Below are positions 45,173-53,729 of a stretch of 64,000 nucleotides of DNA, piece after piece. The stretch spans positions 151,489-215,488 of the forward strand of contig JADJTL010000007.1 in NCBI GenBank assembly GCA_016711215.1. Direction: 5' to 3'. Positions within the stretch are counted from its first letter, which is position 1. Each line of letters starts with the position of its first letter. A program made the position numbers and the translations under genes. The notes below the pieces were generated by a model. The model was not told the origin of the DNA. It worked only from the letters and a program-made list of their open reading frames with translations, and made no database searches. The stretch comes from Pseudomonadota bacterium. GTDB lineage: Bacteria > Myxococcota_A > Polyangia > GCA-2747355.

Positions 45173-45313
45173 CGGGTCTCTCCTCGTCTGGCCCGCGCCG
45201 GCGTCCGCTCGGAGCGCCCTTCAGGCCGGGGTAGCGGTACCATTAGTTGGTTCTCGGCGACAAGCTGTGCCGGGCGTCACGCCGCGCGGATTCGGGCGCC
45301 CGCAGCGGCGCGC

Positions 45314-45949
45314 TCAAGGCAGCGGGATCACCTGCAGGTTGTCGAAGCTGCAGTCGGATGCCCAGTTATTGAAGGCGAGGTACGCGTGTCGCCTGCCCTC
45401 GAGCGGGGCCGCGTCGTCAAAGGACAGGAAGGGTTGCCCGTCGATCGACCAGGCCAGCCGATCGCCCTGGCGGACGATCGTCCAGTGATAGGTCCGGTTC
45501 GGGGTCACCGGCCGATCCGTGCGTTGAACGCGGTCCTCGCCGTGTTCGTCGAGGCGGGCGATCGCCGCGATCGAGTTGCTCCAGCCGCCGAGGATCAGCA
45601 CGTAGCTCGTCGCCAGGTAGGCGCCCCGATCGCCGGCGGAGGATTCGCCGTCGCCCCAGAGCTCGAGCTTGATATCTCCGTCTGCGGAGCCCGATCGTGC
45701 GTCGAGCTCGATGCGCGCGTTGCGCGGCAGCGCCCGCGTTAACCACAGGGGCTTGTTATAGGCACCGCGCACCTGCAGGGCGCCGCCACTCAGCCGATAG
45801 GGGCCGCCCGTGTTGCGGTAGTCGGGGCCGAGGTCGGTGCGCTCGAAGCGATCGAGGAAGGGCGCGCGGATCGGCGCGCTCCGTGCACACGATGCGCTGG
45901 CCGTGGCCAAGAGCAGCGCTGCGACGGTCGAGAACCCTGGATTGCTCAT
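45314..45949 (-). CDS. Lipoprotein with LamG/concanavalin-like beta-sandwich
   Basis: The 211-residue protein has a lipoprotein signal (TVAALLLATASASC, Cys near 21). The mature part (FLDRFERTDLGPDYRNTGG, RIELDARSGSADGDIKLELW, TYHWTIVRQGDRLAWSIDG, FDNLQVIPLP) follows the pattern of jelly-roll carbohydrate-binding or DUF1080-like domains. It has no obvious catalytic residues and would sit in the outer membrane or periplasm. The ATG is preceded by GAGGGAAA. It sits between INO1 and the Ser/Thr kinase gene on the same strand, with gaps of 141 and 86 bp. Confidence 0.78.
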   Translation of the reverse strand: MSNPGFSTVAALLLATASASCARSAPIRAPFLDRFERTDLGPDYRNTGGPYRLSGGALQVRGAYNKPLWLTRALPRNARIELDARSGSADGDIKLELWGDGESSAGDRGAYLATSYVLILGGWSNSIAAIARLDEHGEDRVQRTDRPVTPNRTYHWTIVRQGDRLAWSIDGQPFLSFDDAAPLEGRRHAYLAFNNWASDCSFDNLQVIPLP

Positions 45950-46035
45950 GGCGCATTTCCCTCGCCGCGGAGTGTAGCGGCGCCGCAGCGGGTGCTCAAC
46001 CACCGCGCCGCGCCCCCACGGCTGGCGCCCGGCGC

Positions 46036-48486
46036 TCAGACGGGCTGAGCGAGCTCGCACTCCAGCAGCAGGTAGAGCGCGCGTGCCCAACCAAGGGGAT
46101 CGTCGGGCTCGGGTCCCGCGCTGGCGATGATCGCCGTTGTGCTCTCCGCGGTGGCAAGCCGCTGATAGAGCGCGCCGAGGGTCGGGAGCTGCAAGAGGGC
46201 GGCATTGGGCGCCCCAGGCGGCGGCGCCGGAAGCCGCCTGACCTCGCAATCGCGGAGGCGGGCGAAGTACGCGGTCAGCGCCGCGCGCGAGAGGCACGCG
46301 ACCCCAGCCTGCAGGAGCTCGACCAAGCGCAGGTCGCAAGGGAAGGCGTTCGCCGGTGCTTCGTGCCCGCGAAAGAAGGCGAACTGGCCCGCGGACCAGG
46401 CGAAGGTCTCCGTCACGCGCTCGGTAACAAAGGCCGCGGTCGCGCGGGAGACGTGCAGCGGCGAGAGGCGGCCATCGGCGATCAAGGCGGCGACGAGTCC
46501 CCGATGCGCGCGCGCGCGCGCTGCCCGCGCCACGTCCTCGCGCGTGGTCAGACCGCGCTGCAGGAGAAACGCCACCAGCAGCTCGTCGCTGCGCTCGGCC
46601 GCGAGGAGGCGGGGTTGACCGTCGGCGCAGTAGATCGCCCTCAAGGCGTCGCCGTCGAGGATCACCGCCGGCAGGCCCAGGAGCTCCGCGCTCAGCTCGG
46701 CGACCCAGACGCGGTCGCTCGCGGCATGCTCGCCCGTCGTCTCAGCGCTCTCGGTCGCCGCGGGATGGCTGAGGAGGAGCAGTCCCGTCTCCTCGGCGGC
46801 AGCGAAGCGATAGAGCACCTTGGCGACCGACCTGAGGGCCAGCGAACCGGAGAAGTCGGCGGAGCGCGAGCTGCTGACGGTCGAGCCCAGTGGCGGCTGG
46901 CGCGACGTGGCGCCAGCGCTCGCGTCCGCCGCGGCGCTGCGCGGGGCCGCGCGATGCGGCTCATGTGCCGCGCGAGTGGGCAGCGCCACACCTCCCTCGC
47001 CGGCCCTGGGCAGCCCCGGCGCCTCAGTCGCGAGCAGGGCGCTGGGGTCGAGCTCCATGCCGGCGCGGCGCCGATGGCCGCTACCCGAGGCGTCAAGCAG
47101 GTCTCGTGGCCGACTGACGGGAGTCTGGTCGAGCGAGAGCTCTCCCGCGAGGCTGGTTCCCTCCTCGATCGCCAGCAGAGGAATCGCGCCGAAGACGTCG
47201 AGGAGCCCTGTGGTTTCCAACGGGAGGTGGGGGCCCGTGGGTGCAGCGCTCGCGCGGCCGGTCGGCGGCGCGGCGGCGTGCGGAGCCAGCGCCTTGACCG
47301 CGACCGCGGTCTCCGGCGCAGCGCTTGTCGTCGCCCCCGCGATCGCTGCGGTCCCGGGGGCGCGATGGCGGGTCGGTCCTTCGAGCTCTGTCTCATCGAG
47401 CGCGACGCGCTGCGCTGCCGCGAGAGGCGGGTGGCTGCGGGGCGCGGCTGTGGGCGCCCTCCGCGGGTGGATCCCTCCCGAGCTGTCGTCCTCGCCGGCC
47501 TCCGCTGTGGCGTCGCGCTCCGCCGCGGAAGGTCCGAGCTGCGGCGCGACGTACTGCGCGATGAAGCCGGCGAGGGTCTCCTGGCTGACGCGCGTCCGTC
47601 GCTGGTAGAGGAAGTCGACGATGTCGTCGTGGGCTGCTTGCGCTGTGGGGTAGCGATCGTCGGGGCGTCGCTCGAGCATCCGCCGCAGGATCGTTACCAC
47701 CTCGGGCGGCAGCGCCGCGGCGTGCCGATCGAGCACGTCGAGTCGCACGTTGACGACGCGGTTGAGCGTCTCGAAGTCATTGCGCGCGGCGAAGAGCCGC
47801 CGGCCCAGCACCAGCTCGGCGAGGACGATGCCCGCCGAAAAGATATCCGAGCGGCCATCGACCGCGATACCTGTCACCTGTTCGGGGGACATGTAGCCGT
47901 ACTTGCCCTTCAGCGTGCCGGCCTGGGTCGCTGACTCTTGCTGCACCAGAGCGATACCGAAGTCGCTCAGCTTCACGTCGCCGCGCAGCGAAACCAAAAT
48001 ATTCGACGGAGAGACATCGCGGTGCACGACGCCGAGCGGGCGGCCGTCGCCGCCCAGCGCCCGATGCGCATAGTGGAGGCCGCGCAGCAGCTCCGCCGTG
48101 ATGAAGAGCGCGAGCACTCCCGGGAGCCGCTGGCGCTGCTTCGCCAGGGTGCGCCAGAGACGGCGGGCGTCGAGACCGTTGACGCGCTCCATCGCGATAA
48201 AATACTGGCCGTCGATCTCGCCCAGCTCGAGGACCTGGACGATGTTCGGATGCTCGAGGTGGCAGACCAGCTTGGCCTCGGTAACGAACATCTGCACGAA
48301 GCTGGCGTCGCTGGCGAACTGCGGCAGGATCCGCTTGATCGCGACGTTCTTCTCGAAGCCCATCGCGCCGACGATCTTCGCGCCGAAGATCTCGGCCATC
48401 CCGCCCACGGCGATGTGCTCGGTCAGCAGGTAGCGCCCGAAGGGGATGGGCTTTGGCAGTGCTTGCATCGCGTCGCGCCGCGTCAC
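46036..48486 (-). CDS. Ser/Thr protein kinase with C-terminal DUF4388-like region
   Basis: This is an 816-residue protein. A Hanks-type kinase domain covers about 17-290: glycine loop IAVGGMAEIF, Lys in VAIKRIL, catalytic VVHRDVSPSNILV, LSDFGIALV, then SPEQV. A 220-residue low-complexity linker follows. The C-terminal region (about 560-770) opens ADFSGSLALRSVAKVLYRF and resembles the DUF4388/PATAN fold seen at 6751-8439. No transmembrane helix is obvious, so it is probably a cytoplasmic kinase. The start is GTG overlapping the rlmN stop (GTGA); ATG at 48468 is the alternative. Targets are unknown. Confidence 0.9.
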   Translation of the reverse strand: MTRRDAMQALPKPIPFGRYLLTEHIAVGGMAEIFGAKIVGAMGFEKNVAIKRILPQFASDASFVQMFVTEAKLVCHLEHPNIVQVLELGEIDGQYFIAMERVNGLDARRLWRTLAKQRQRLPGVLALFITAELLRGLHYAHRALGGDGRPLGVVHRDVSPSNILVSLRGDVKLSDFGIALVQQESATQAGTLKGKYGYMSPEQVTGIAVDGRSDIFSAGIVLAELVLGRRLFAARNDFETLNRVVNVRLDVLDRHAAALPPEVVTILRRMLERRPDDRYPTAQAAHDDIVDFLYQRRTRVSQETLAGFIAQYVAPQLGPSAAERDATAEAGEDDSSGGIHPRRAPTAAPRSHPPLAAAQRVALDETELEGPTRHRAPGTAAIAGATTSAAPETAVAVKALAPHAAAPPTGRASAAPTGPHLPLETTGLLDVFGAIPLLAIEEGTSLAGELSLDQTPVSRPRDLLDASGSGHRRRAGMELDPSALLATEAPGLPRAGEGGVALPTRAAHEPHRAAPRSAAADASAGATSRQPPLGSTVSSSRSADFSGSLALRSVAKVLYRFAAAEETGLLLLSHPAATESAETTGEHAASDRVWVAELSAELLGLPAVILDGDALRAIYCADGQPRLLAAERSDELLVAFLLQRGLTTREDVARAARARAHRGLVAALIADGRLSPLHVSRATAAFVTERVTETFAWSAGQFAFFRGHEAPANAFPCDLRLVELLQAGVACLSRAALTAYFARLRDCEVRRLPAPPPGAPNAALLQLPTLGALYQRLATAESTTAIIASAGPEPDDPLGWARALYLLLECELAQPV

Positions 48487-49592
48487 CGGCTCAAAACAGG
48501 GCCGCCGGCGCCGATCTTGGCCGTCGCAGTCATTCCGTTCAAGGCTTTTGCTGCGCCGCTCGCCACGACGAGTTGTCCGCAGGCTGCGGCGATATCGAGC
48601 CCCCGGCTGTGGCGCACTGTGGCGGTCAAGCCGCGCGCGCGCAGCAGCTCGGCGAAGGTCTCCAGCGCTTCGTCGTCGGGTCGCCGCAGCTCGGGCTGAT
48701 CCGAGCGAGAGGGGTTGTAGGGCAGCAGGTTGACCTTGGACGGGATACCCTCGAGCAGGCGGCAGAGGCGCGTGACGTCCCCAGCGCTGTCGTTGACGCC
48801 CGGCAGCAAGAGGTATTCGAAGGTGATGCGCCGCCGACGCGGCAGCGGGTACGCGCGCAGCGCCGCAAAGAGGGCGGCGAGCGGCCAGCGGCGATTGATC
48901 GGCATCAAGCGATCGCGGACCTCGTCGGTCGTGGCGTGCAGTGAGATGGCCAGGCCGACTTGACGCATGCGCCGACCCAGCTCGCGGATCCCAGGGACGA
49001 CACCGGCGGTGGAGACGGTGATGCGCCGCGGCGAGAGATCGAGACCCTCGGGGGCGCAGAGCAGCGCGATCGCCGTCACCACTGCGTCGACGTTGACGAG
49101 CGGCTCGCCCATCCCCATGAAGACCAGGTTGGTCAGCCGCTCGTCGGCCGGCAGGAGCGCGTTGACGCGGTAGACTTGATCGACGATCTCTCCCGCCGTC
49201 AGGTTGCGCTTCAGGCCCATCGTGGCGGTGGCGCAGAAGCTGCAGCCGAGCGCGCAGCCGACCTGCGAGCTGATGCAGAGCGTGCGCTTGGTCTCGCGCG
49301 GAATCAGCACCGACTCGATCGACGCGCCGTCGACGCAGCGCAGGCGCAGCTTGCGCGTGCCGTCGGCGCTCTCGAGCAGCTCGGCCACCTCGAGCGGCGC
49401 GAGGGTGGTGCTGCTGGCCAGGTGCTCGCGGAGCTCACGCGGCAGGTTGGTCATCGCTGCGACGCTGGTCGCGCCTCTGCGGTGGATCCAGCCGAAGAGC
49501 TGCAGGGCACGAAAACGCGGCTGACCGAGCTCGGCAGCGAGTTGCTCGAGCGTCGCGAGCGGGAGGCTGCGCAGGTCGGGAAGCGGCTTCAT
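48483..49592 (-). CDS. rlmN: 23S rRNA (adenine2503-C2)-methyltransferase
   Basis: This radical-SAM enzyme of about 369 residues methylates C2 of A2503 in 23S rRNA and A37 of some tRNAs. The CX3CX2C cluster motif is CALGCSFCATATMGLKRNL (about 109-127). The C-terminal Cys that resolves the methyl intermediate is in RGLDIAAACGQL. N-terminal RlmN helices include QPRFRALQLFGWIH. I prefer the ATG at 49592; a TTG at 49610 is also in frame. It overlaps the kinase gene start and follows ndk by about 40 bp, so the three may be one transcript. Confidence 0.95.
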   Translation of the reverse strand: MKPLPDLRSLPLATLEQLAAELGQPRFRALQLFGWIHRRGATSVAAMTNLPRELREHLASSTTLAPLEVAELLESADGTRKLRLRCVDGASIESVLIPRETKRTLCISSQVGCALGCSFCATATMGLKRNLTAGEIVDQVYRVNALLPADERLTNLVFMGMGEPLVNVDAVVTAIALLCAPEGLDLSPRRITVSTAGVVPGIRELGRRMRQVGLAISLHATTDEVRDRLMPINRRWPLAALFAALRAYPLPRRRRITFEYLLLPGVNDSAGDVTRLCRLLEGIPSKVNLLPYNPSRSDQPELRRPDDEALETFAELLRARGLTATVRHSRGLDIAAACGQLVVASGAAKALNGMTATAKIGAGGPVLSR

Positions 49593-49633
49593 CGGCAGGG
49601 GCAAGGCCAACGGGCGATCGCGCTCGACGAGCG

Positions 49634-50056
49634 CTAGGCTAGCCCGTTCAGCTCGCTGGCGCTGAAGAAATAGGCAATCTCGGTGCGCGCCGTCTCGGGG
49701 CCATCGGACCCATGCACCGCATTGCGCTCGATGCTGGCGCCGAAGAGCTTGCGCAGCGTCCCCTCCGCGGCCTGCGCCGGATTAGTGGCGCCCATCAGCT
49801 CGCGGTTGCGCTGAATCGCATTGGGTCCCTCGAGCACCAACGCCATGATCGGCCCCGAACACATGAAGCTGCACAGGTCCGCGAAGAAAGGGCGCTCGCG
49901 ATGGACCGCATAGAACCCCTCGGCCTGGCTCGCGCCGAGGCGCAGGAGCTTCGCGCCGACGACGCGCAGTCCGCCCTGCTCGAGCACGTTGATGATGGCG
50001 CCGATTTGGTTGCGCTCGACGGCGTCCGGCTTGACCAATGAAAGCGTGCGTTCCAC
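49634..50056 (-). CDS. ndk: Nucleoside diphosphate kinase
   Basis: The 140-residue protein equilibrates NTP pools through a phospho-His intermediate. The start TLSLVKPDAVERNQIG and the active-site motif NAVHGSDGPETA (His near residue 117) are typical, as is the overall length. The GTG start has GGAG about nine bases upstream. A 14-bp tandem repeat lies just beyond the ribosome site. Confidence 0.96.
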   Translation of the reverse strand: MERTLSLVKPDAVERNQIGAIINVLEQGGLRVVGAKLLRLGASQAEGFYAVHRERPFFADLCSFMCSGPIMALVLEGPNAIQRNRELMGATNPAQAAEGTLRKLFGASIERNAVHGSDGPETARTEIAYFFSASELNGLA

Positions 50057-50068
50057 GACTCACTCTCC

Positions 50069-50130
50069 GCTGTTGCCTGCGCGCTGTTGCCTGCGCGCTG
50101 TTGCCTGCGCGCTGTTGCCTGCGCGCTGTT
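50069..50130. repeat. 14-bp tandem repeat upstream of ndk
   Basis: Four exact copies of gctgttgcctgcgc (50069-50124) and a partial fifth reach to within 13 bp of the ndk start, so they would lie in its leader or promoter. Confidence 0.9.
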
Positions 50131-50342
50131 ACTCGGGACCCTGCTGCCGGCGCCTCGTGTTCCTCTCGATCGCCCCTCGGCCGCCGCGCCTCGGCGGCGA
50201 ACCGCGCTGGCGCGGAGCGGGATCGCGCACGGCGATCTCCGCCAGGCTCCTAGCACGACTTGGGGTCAGGCTCAACGCGCGGGCTGGGCGCGGAGCCTGG
50301 GGCGCGCTGCACCGCGGCGCGCGATCGCGCGTCGGCGAGGCC

Positions 50343-50771
50343 TCAAAGCTCTGGCGGCAGGATCAGGTGCTCGGTCTCGATGCCCGCCAGCGCGAGCAGC
50401 GCCAGCCCGTCGGCCTTGCGGTACTCGCGCAGGTAGTAAACGCGGCTGATGCCGGCGTTGATCATCGCCTTGGCGCAGGCGGCGCACGGGCTGTCGGTCA
50501 GGAACATCACCTTCTGCGGTTCGGTGAAGTCGAGCTTGAGCAGCGCGTTGATCTCGGAGTGGATGCAGCCGCAGTTCCCGGGCTCGAGGCGGTCGCAGGT
50601 ATTGGGCAGGCCGCGTGCGTTGCCGTTGTAGCCGATCGAAAGCACGCGGGTGAAGTCGCCGCTGGTGATCACGCTCCCGACCTGCAGACGCACGCAGGTC
50701 GAGCGCAGCGCGACGAGCTGCGAGAAGCGGCCAAAGACCTGCCTCAGCGTTGGGCGCTGGCGTGCTTCCAT
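50343..50771 (-). CDS. dCMP/cytidine deaminase-family protein
   Basis: The 142-residue zinc deaminase has the catalytic His-Ala/Ser-Glu motif as CIHSEINALL and the Cys pair as SPCAACAKAMINAG. VGSVITSGDFTRVLSIGYNG is typical of ComEB/dCMP deaminases. It would deaminate dCMP to dUMP, supporting dTMP synthesis, and pairs logically with the family-4 uracil-DNA glycosylase. The ATG at 50771 is preferred because GAGGAG is seven bases upstream. It is 26 bp downstream of the DsbA-like gene. Confidence 0.9.
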   Translation of the reverse strand: MEARQRPTLRQVFGRFSQLVALRSTCVRLQVGSVITSGDFTRVLSIGYNGNARGLPNTCDRLEPGNCGCIHSEINALLKLDFTEPQKVMFLTDSPCAACAKAMINAGISRVYYLREYRKADGLALLALAGIETEHLILPPEL

Positions 50772-50797
50772 CGTCGAGCTCCTCTGGCGCGGGCCGC

Positions 50798-51607
50798 TCA
50801 AGAGCCGGCCGGCCGGCCCCCTTCCAGCACCACGCGCTGATAATACTCGGCGGCGCTCAGGCCGTCGGCGGCGATGGTGACGCGGGCCGCGGCAAGCGCT
50901 TGATCAACCAGCGCATGCAGCATGGCCAAGGATTGGCCGCCGCTGACGAAGCGCCCATTGACGAAGAACGAGGGCGTTCCGCGCACGCCGAAGGCGAGCA
51001 GTCGCTCGCGTTGCGCCAGCACGGCCTGCCGGGTGGCCGGGTCGTCACGGCAGCCGCGCCAGGCGTCCAGCTCGAGGCCGAGCGCCGTGGCGTGACGCAG
51101 TAGTGTGTCGTCATCGAGCGCGGGGGCCGCCGCGTAGAGTGCGTCGTGATAGCCCCAGAACTTCCCCTGGGCCGCGGCACAGGCCGCGCCGACGGCGGCG
51201 GGCAATGCCCGCTCGTGAAACTCGACCAGCGGCAGGTGGGCATAGAAGAGGCGCAGGTCCGCCGGGTAGTCCTCGGCGAGTTGGTGCAGGACCGCCGCCT
51301 GAGTCTTGCAATAGGGGCACTGAAAATCGCCGGCCTCGATGATGGTCACCAGGGCGTCGGTGGGTCCGCGCTCCTCGCCGAGCAGGGGCATGGCGTAGAT
51401 CGTGGAGGAAGTCGCCTCAGCGCTCTTCGAGGGCTCCGCACCGCAGGCCGCAGCGAAGGTCAGCAGGGCAAGCAGTGGGACGAGCAGCCGGGCGAGCGAC
51501 GGGACGATCGACGGGACGCTTGGCTGGGCGCTTGGCTGGGCGCTTGGCTGGGCGCTTGGCTGGGCGCTTGGCCGCGAGGAACTCGGTTTGGTGCGCTGCC
51601 TGCCCAT
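50798..51607 (-). CDS. DsbA-like thioredoxin-fold lipoprotein
   Basis: The 269-residue protein has a basic, repeat-coded n-region (SAQP units), a hydrophobic segment, and lipobox-like FAAAC. The thioredoxin fold has active site GDFQCPYCKTQ (about residue 95) and cis-Pro segment GVRGTPSFFVNGRFVSGG. This is the DsbA_FrnE/NhaA-type thiol oxidoreductase group, expected to form or isomerise disulfides in periplasmic proteins; the many Cys-rich exported proteins here are plausible clients. The ATG at 51607 is preferred for its GAGGGA site. The upstream part of the n-region is a 12-bp minisatellite. Confidence 0.88.
   Translation of the reverse strand: MGRQRTKPSSSRPSAQPSAQPSAQPSAQPSVPSIVPSLARLLVPLLALLTFAAACGAEPSKSAEATSSTIYAMPLLGEERGPTDALVTIIEAGDFQCPYCKTQAAVLHQLAEDYPADLRLFYAHLPLVEFHERALPAAVGAACAAAQGKFWGYHDALYAAAPALDDDTLLRHATALGLELDAWRGCRDDPATRQAVLAQRERLLAFGVRGTPSFFVNGRFVSGGQSLAMLHALVDQALAAARVTIAADGLSAAEYYQRVVLEGGRPAGS
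51518..51573. repeat. 12-bp tandem repeat coding SAQP units
   Basis: Four copies of gcttggctgggc plus a partial copy encode Ser-Ala-Gln-Pro repeats in the n-region of the DsbA-like protein. Unit length is a multiple of three, so copy-number change would keep the frame. Confidence 0.9.
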
Positions 51608-51663
51608 GCGCCATTCCCTCGCTAGCGTACCCTTCGCTCGCGTACCTCTAGTACGATGCTCGC

Positions 51664-52887
51664 ATGCTGGCAAGGAGCGCAGGCGAGGCGGGGTCGGGCG
51701 GGCGATTGCCGGGGCGCAGGCTGGTGCCCTGGCTGGCGGGCGGCCGGCGGGCGACCCTTGGCGATTGGCCCGCGGGCGCAGGCGCGGGCCGGGCCCGTGG
51801 GCTGCTGCTCACGCTGTGGCTGGTGTTGGCGACATCGAGCGCCCAGGCCGGCGAGCCCTTCAGCAGGCAGGTCGAGCTGCACCCTGACCATCCCGTGGGC
51901 ACACGCTACATGGAGGTGGCGCTCTGCGGTGCGCTGGCCCTGGCGGCGGTCGAGGTCGAGGGCGTACGGGTCGGGGGCTTGTCCGGCCTGGCGTGGGATC
52001 GGCGCCGGCAGCGACTGGAGGCGCTCTCCGATCGCGGCCACCTCTTCGAGTTGCGCCTTCGATGGCGACGGGGGCGACTCGTCGCCGCCGAGGTGCTGCG
52101 GGCGGTGGCGTTGCGTGGCCCTGAGGGAGCGCCGCTCGTGGGGGCAGAGGCCGATGCGGAGGGTTTGGCGCTGGTGGTGTCCCGTTGGCGCGGGCGCCGT
52201 CGGACGGAGCTCTTCGTCTCGTTCGAGCAGCGACCGCGGGTTTGGCGCTTTGGCCTCGACGGCCGCTTTCTGCGTGAGGAGCCCTTGCCGGCGCTGTGGA
52301 CAGAGGTCACCGCCTACCGCGGTCCCAACCTCGCGTTGGAGGCTGTAGCCTGGCATTCGCGCTGGGGACTGGTCTTTGGCGGCGAAGCGCCCTTGCGAGG
52401 CCAGCCCCGCCAGACGCTGCCGCTGGGGGCAGCGGGAGGGGAAACCTGGCAGCTCGCCGCCAGCGCGGCCGTCGAGGAAAGCGGACTCGTCGATCTGGCG
52501 CCGTGGCGCGACGGCGCGCTGCTGCTGCTCGAGCGCGGCTACGTCGCCTCGACGGGACGGACGGTCATCAGCCTGAGCCGCTGGACGCCGCGGCCTCCGC
52601 GGGGCGCTAGCGAAGCCCCGCAGGCCACCGATCGCCTGGTCGTGCTGGACAGCGCCGAGGGCTGGGCGATCGACAACTTCGAGGGTCTCGCGGCGCTACC
52701 GGGCGGGCGCGTGCTCCTCGTCAGCGACGACAACGAGAGCGCCAGACAGCGCACGCTGCTGCTCTGTCTGCGGCCGCTGGGTCGCCGAGGCGCGTCGTGG
52801 CGCCGTGCGCAGCCGTCGGCGAAGGGACGCGCGCGTCGGGCTCACGCGGTGATCGCCGGATCGACGTCGACGCCGACTGGGCAATGA
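51664..52887 (+). CDS. Exported phytase-like esterase (PF13449-type)
   Basis: The 407-residue protein has a long basic start followed by a signal core (LLLTLWLVLATSSAQA, cut near 62). The mature domain has GGLSGLAWDRRRQRLEALSD, EADAEGLAL and LLVSDDNESARQRTLLLCL, the hallmarks of the esterase-like phytase (PF13449) beta-propeller. It probably hydrolyses phosphate or carboxyl esters outside the cytoplasm; the substrate is unknown. The extreme C-terminus overlaps the convergent exonuclease gene by 46 bp. Confidence 0.85.
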   Translation: MLARSAGEAGSGGRLPGRRLVPWLAGGRRATLGDWPAGAGAGRARGLLLTLWLVLATSSAQAGEPFSRQVELHPDHPVGTRYMEVALCGALALAAVEVEGVRVGGLSGLAWDRRRQRLEALSDRGHLFELRLRWRRGRLVAAEVLRAVALRGPEGAPLVGAEADAEGLALVVSRWRGRRRTELFVSFEQRPRVWRFGLDGRFLREEPLPALWTEVTAYRGPNLALEAVAWHSRWGLVFGGEAPLRGQPRQTLPLGAAGGETWQLAASAAVEESGLVDLAPWRDGALLLLERGYVASTGRTVISLSRWTPRPPRGASEAPQATDRLVVLDSAEGWAIDNFEGLAALPGGRVLLVSDDNESARQRTLLLCLRPLGRRGASWRRAQPSAKGRARRAHAVIAGSTSTPTGQ

Positions 52888-53627
52888 TCGGACCCCTTGA
52901 CCTGCGCGTCGATGAACGCAGCGCGCACGTGGCGCAGCGCTGCGGAGCACGCCAGCACGTAGTCGATGCGCCAGCCAATGTTGCGCGCGCGGACGCCGCC
53001 GCGCTGACTCCACCAGCTGTAGTGCCCGGGGCCGCCTTCGAAGTGGCGGAAGGTGTCGACCCAGCCCGCGCGCAGCCAGCGATCGAGCTCGGCGCGCTCT
53101 TCGGCCAAGAACCCGCTGGTGCCGCGGTTGGCCTGCGGCCGCGCGAGGTCGATCGCTTGGTGCGCGGTGTTGAAGTCGCCGATCACCAGCACGTGGCGAT
53201 CCGCCCGGCGCAGCCGCTCGAGCTGCGCGAAGAGCGCGCGGTAGAACGCCAGCTTGAAGGGCACGCGCCCGTTGTCGCGTGCTGACCCGCTGCCGTTGGG
53301 AAAGTAGACGTTGGCGACGACCAGGCGGCCGAAGTGGGCCAGCTGAAGCCGCCCCTCGGCGTCGAAGTCGGCCTGCCCGAGCGCGGTGCGGAGCGCGTCG
53401 ATCGGGCGGCGGCTGTAGAGTCCCACGCCGCTGTAGCCCGCGCGCGTCGCCGCGGAGAAGTTGGTGAACCACCCCGCGGGCGCGTGCACAGCGTTCGGCA
53501 GCAGGCGGGGATCGGCGCGCACCTCCTGCACCCCGACGATCTCGGCGCCACAGCCGGCGAGCCAGCGAGTAAAGCCCTTCTTGGCGCAGGCTCGCAGTCC
53601 ATTGACGTTCCAGGAGACGATGCGCAT
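52842..53627 (-). CDS. xth: Exodeoxyribonuclease III / AP endonuclease
   Basis: The 261-residue metallo-phosphodiesterase has SWNVNGLRACAKKGF at the start, the metal-binding Glu in VGVQEVRAD, Tyr/Asp in GDFNTAHQAIDL, and the catalytic GSDHCPVG near the end. It cuts DNA at abasic sites, continuing base-excision repair started by glycosylases such as the one at 19660. The ATG at 53627 is chosen because homology begins right there (MRIVSW). Confidence 0.94.
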   Translation of the reverse strand: MRIVSWNVNGLRACAKKGFTRWLAGCGAEIVGVQEVRADPRLLPNAVHAPAGWFTNFSAATRAGYSGVGLYSRRPIDALRTALGQADFDAEGRLQLAHFGRLVVANVYFPNGSGSARDNGRVPFKLAFYRALFAQLERLRRADRHVLVIGDFNTAHQAIDLARPQANRGTSGFLAEERAELDRWLRAGWVDTFRHFEGGPGHYSWWSQRGGVRARNIGWRIDYVLACSAALRHVRAAFIDAQVKGSDHCPVGVDVDPAITA

Positions 53628-53729
53628 CTGAGCTGCCCTGTTGAGCGGGGAGGGGGGGGCCGGCGATCCTGCTCGAGCGTTGGACCAAGACTCGGCTTGC
53701 GATGCTAGACTACGCGCAAGCCGCTGACC

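Noticed and set aside
45697..47934. Plus-strand ORF of 745 codons opposite the kinase gene
   Set aside because: Arg/Gly-rich translation without domains; it is the antisense shadow of the kinase and LamG-like genes, which have clear motifs.
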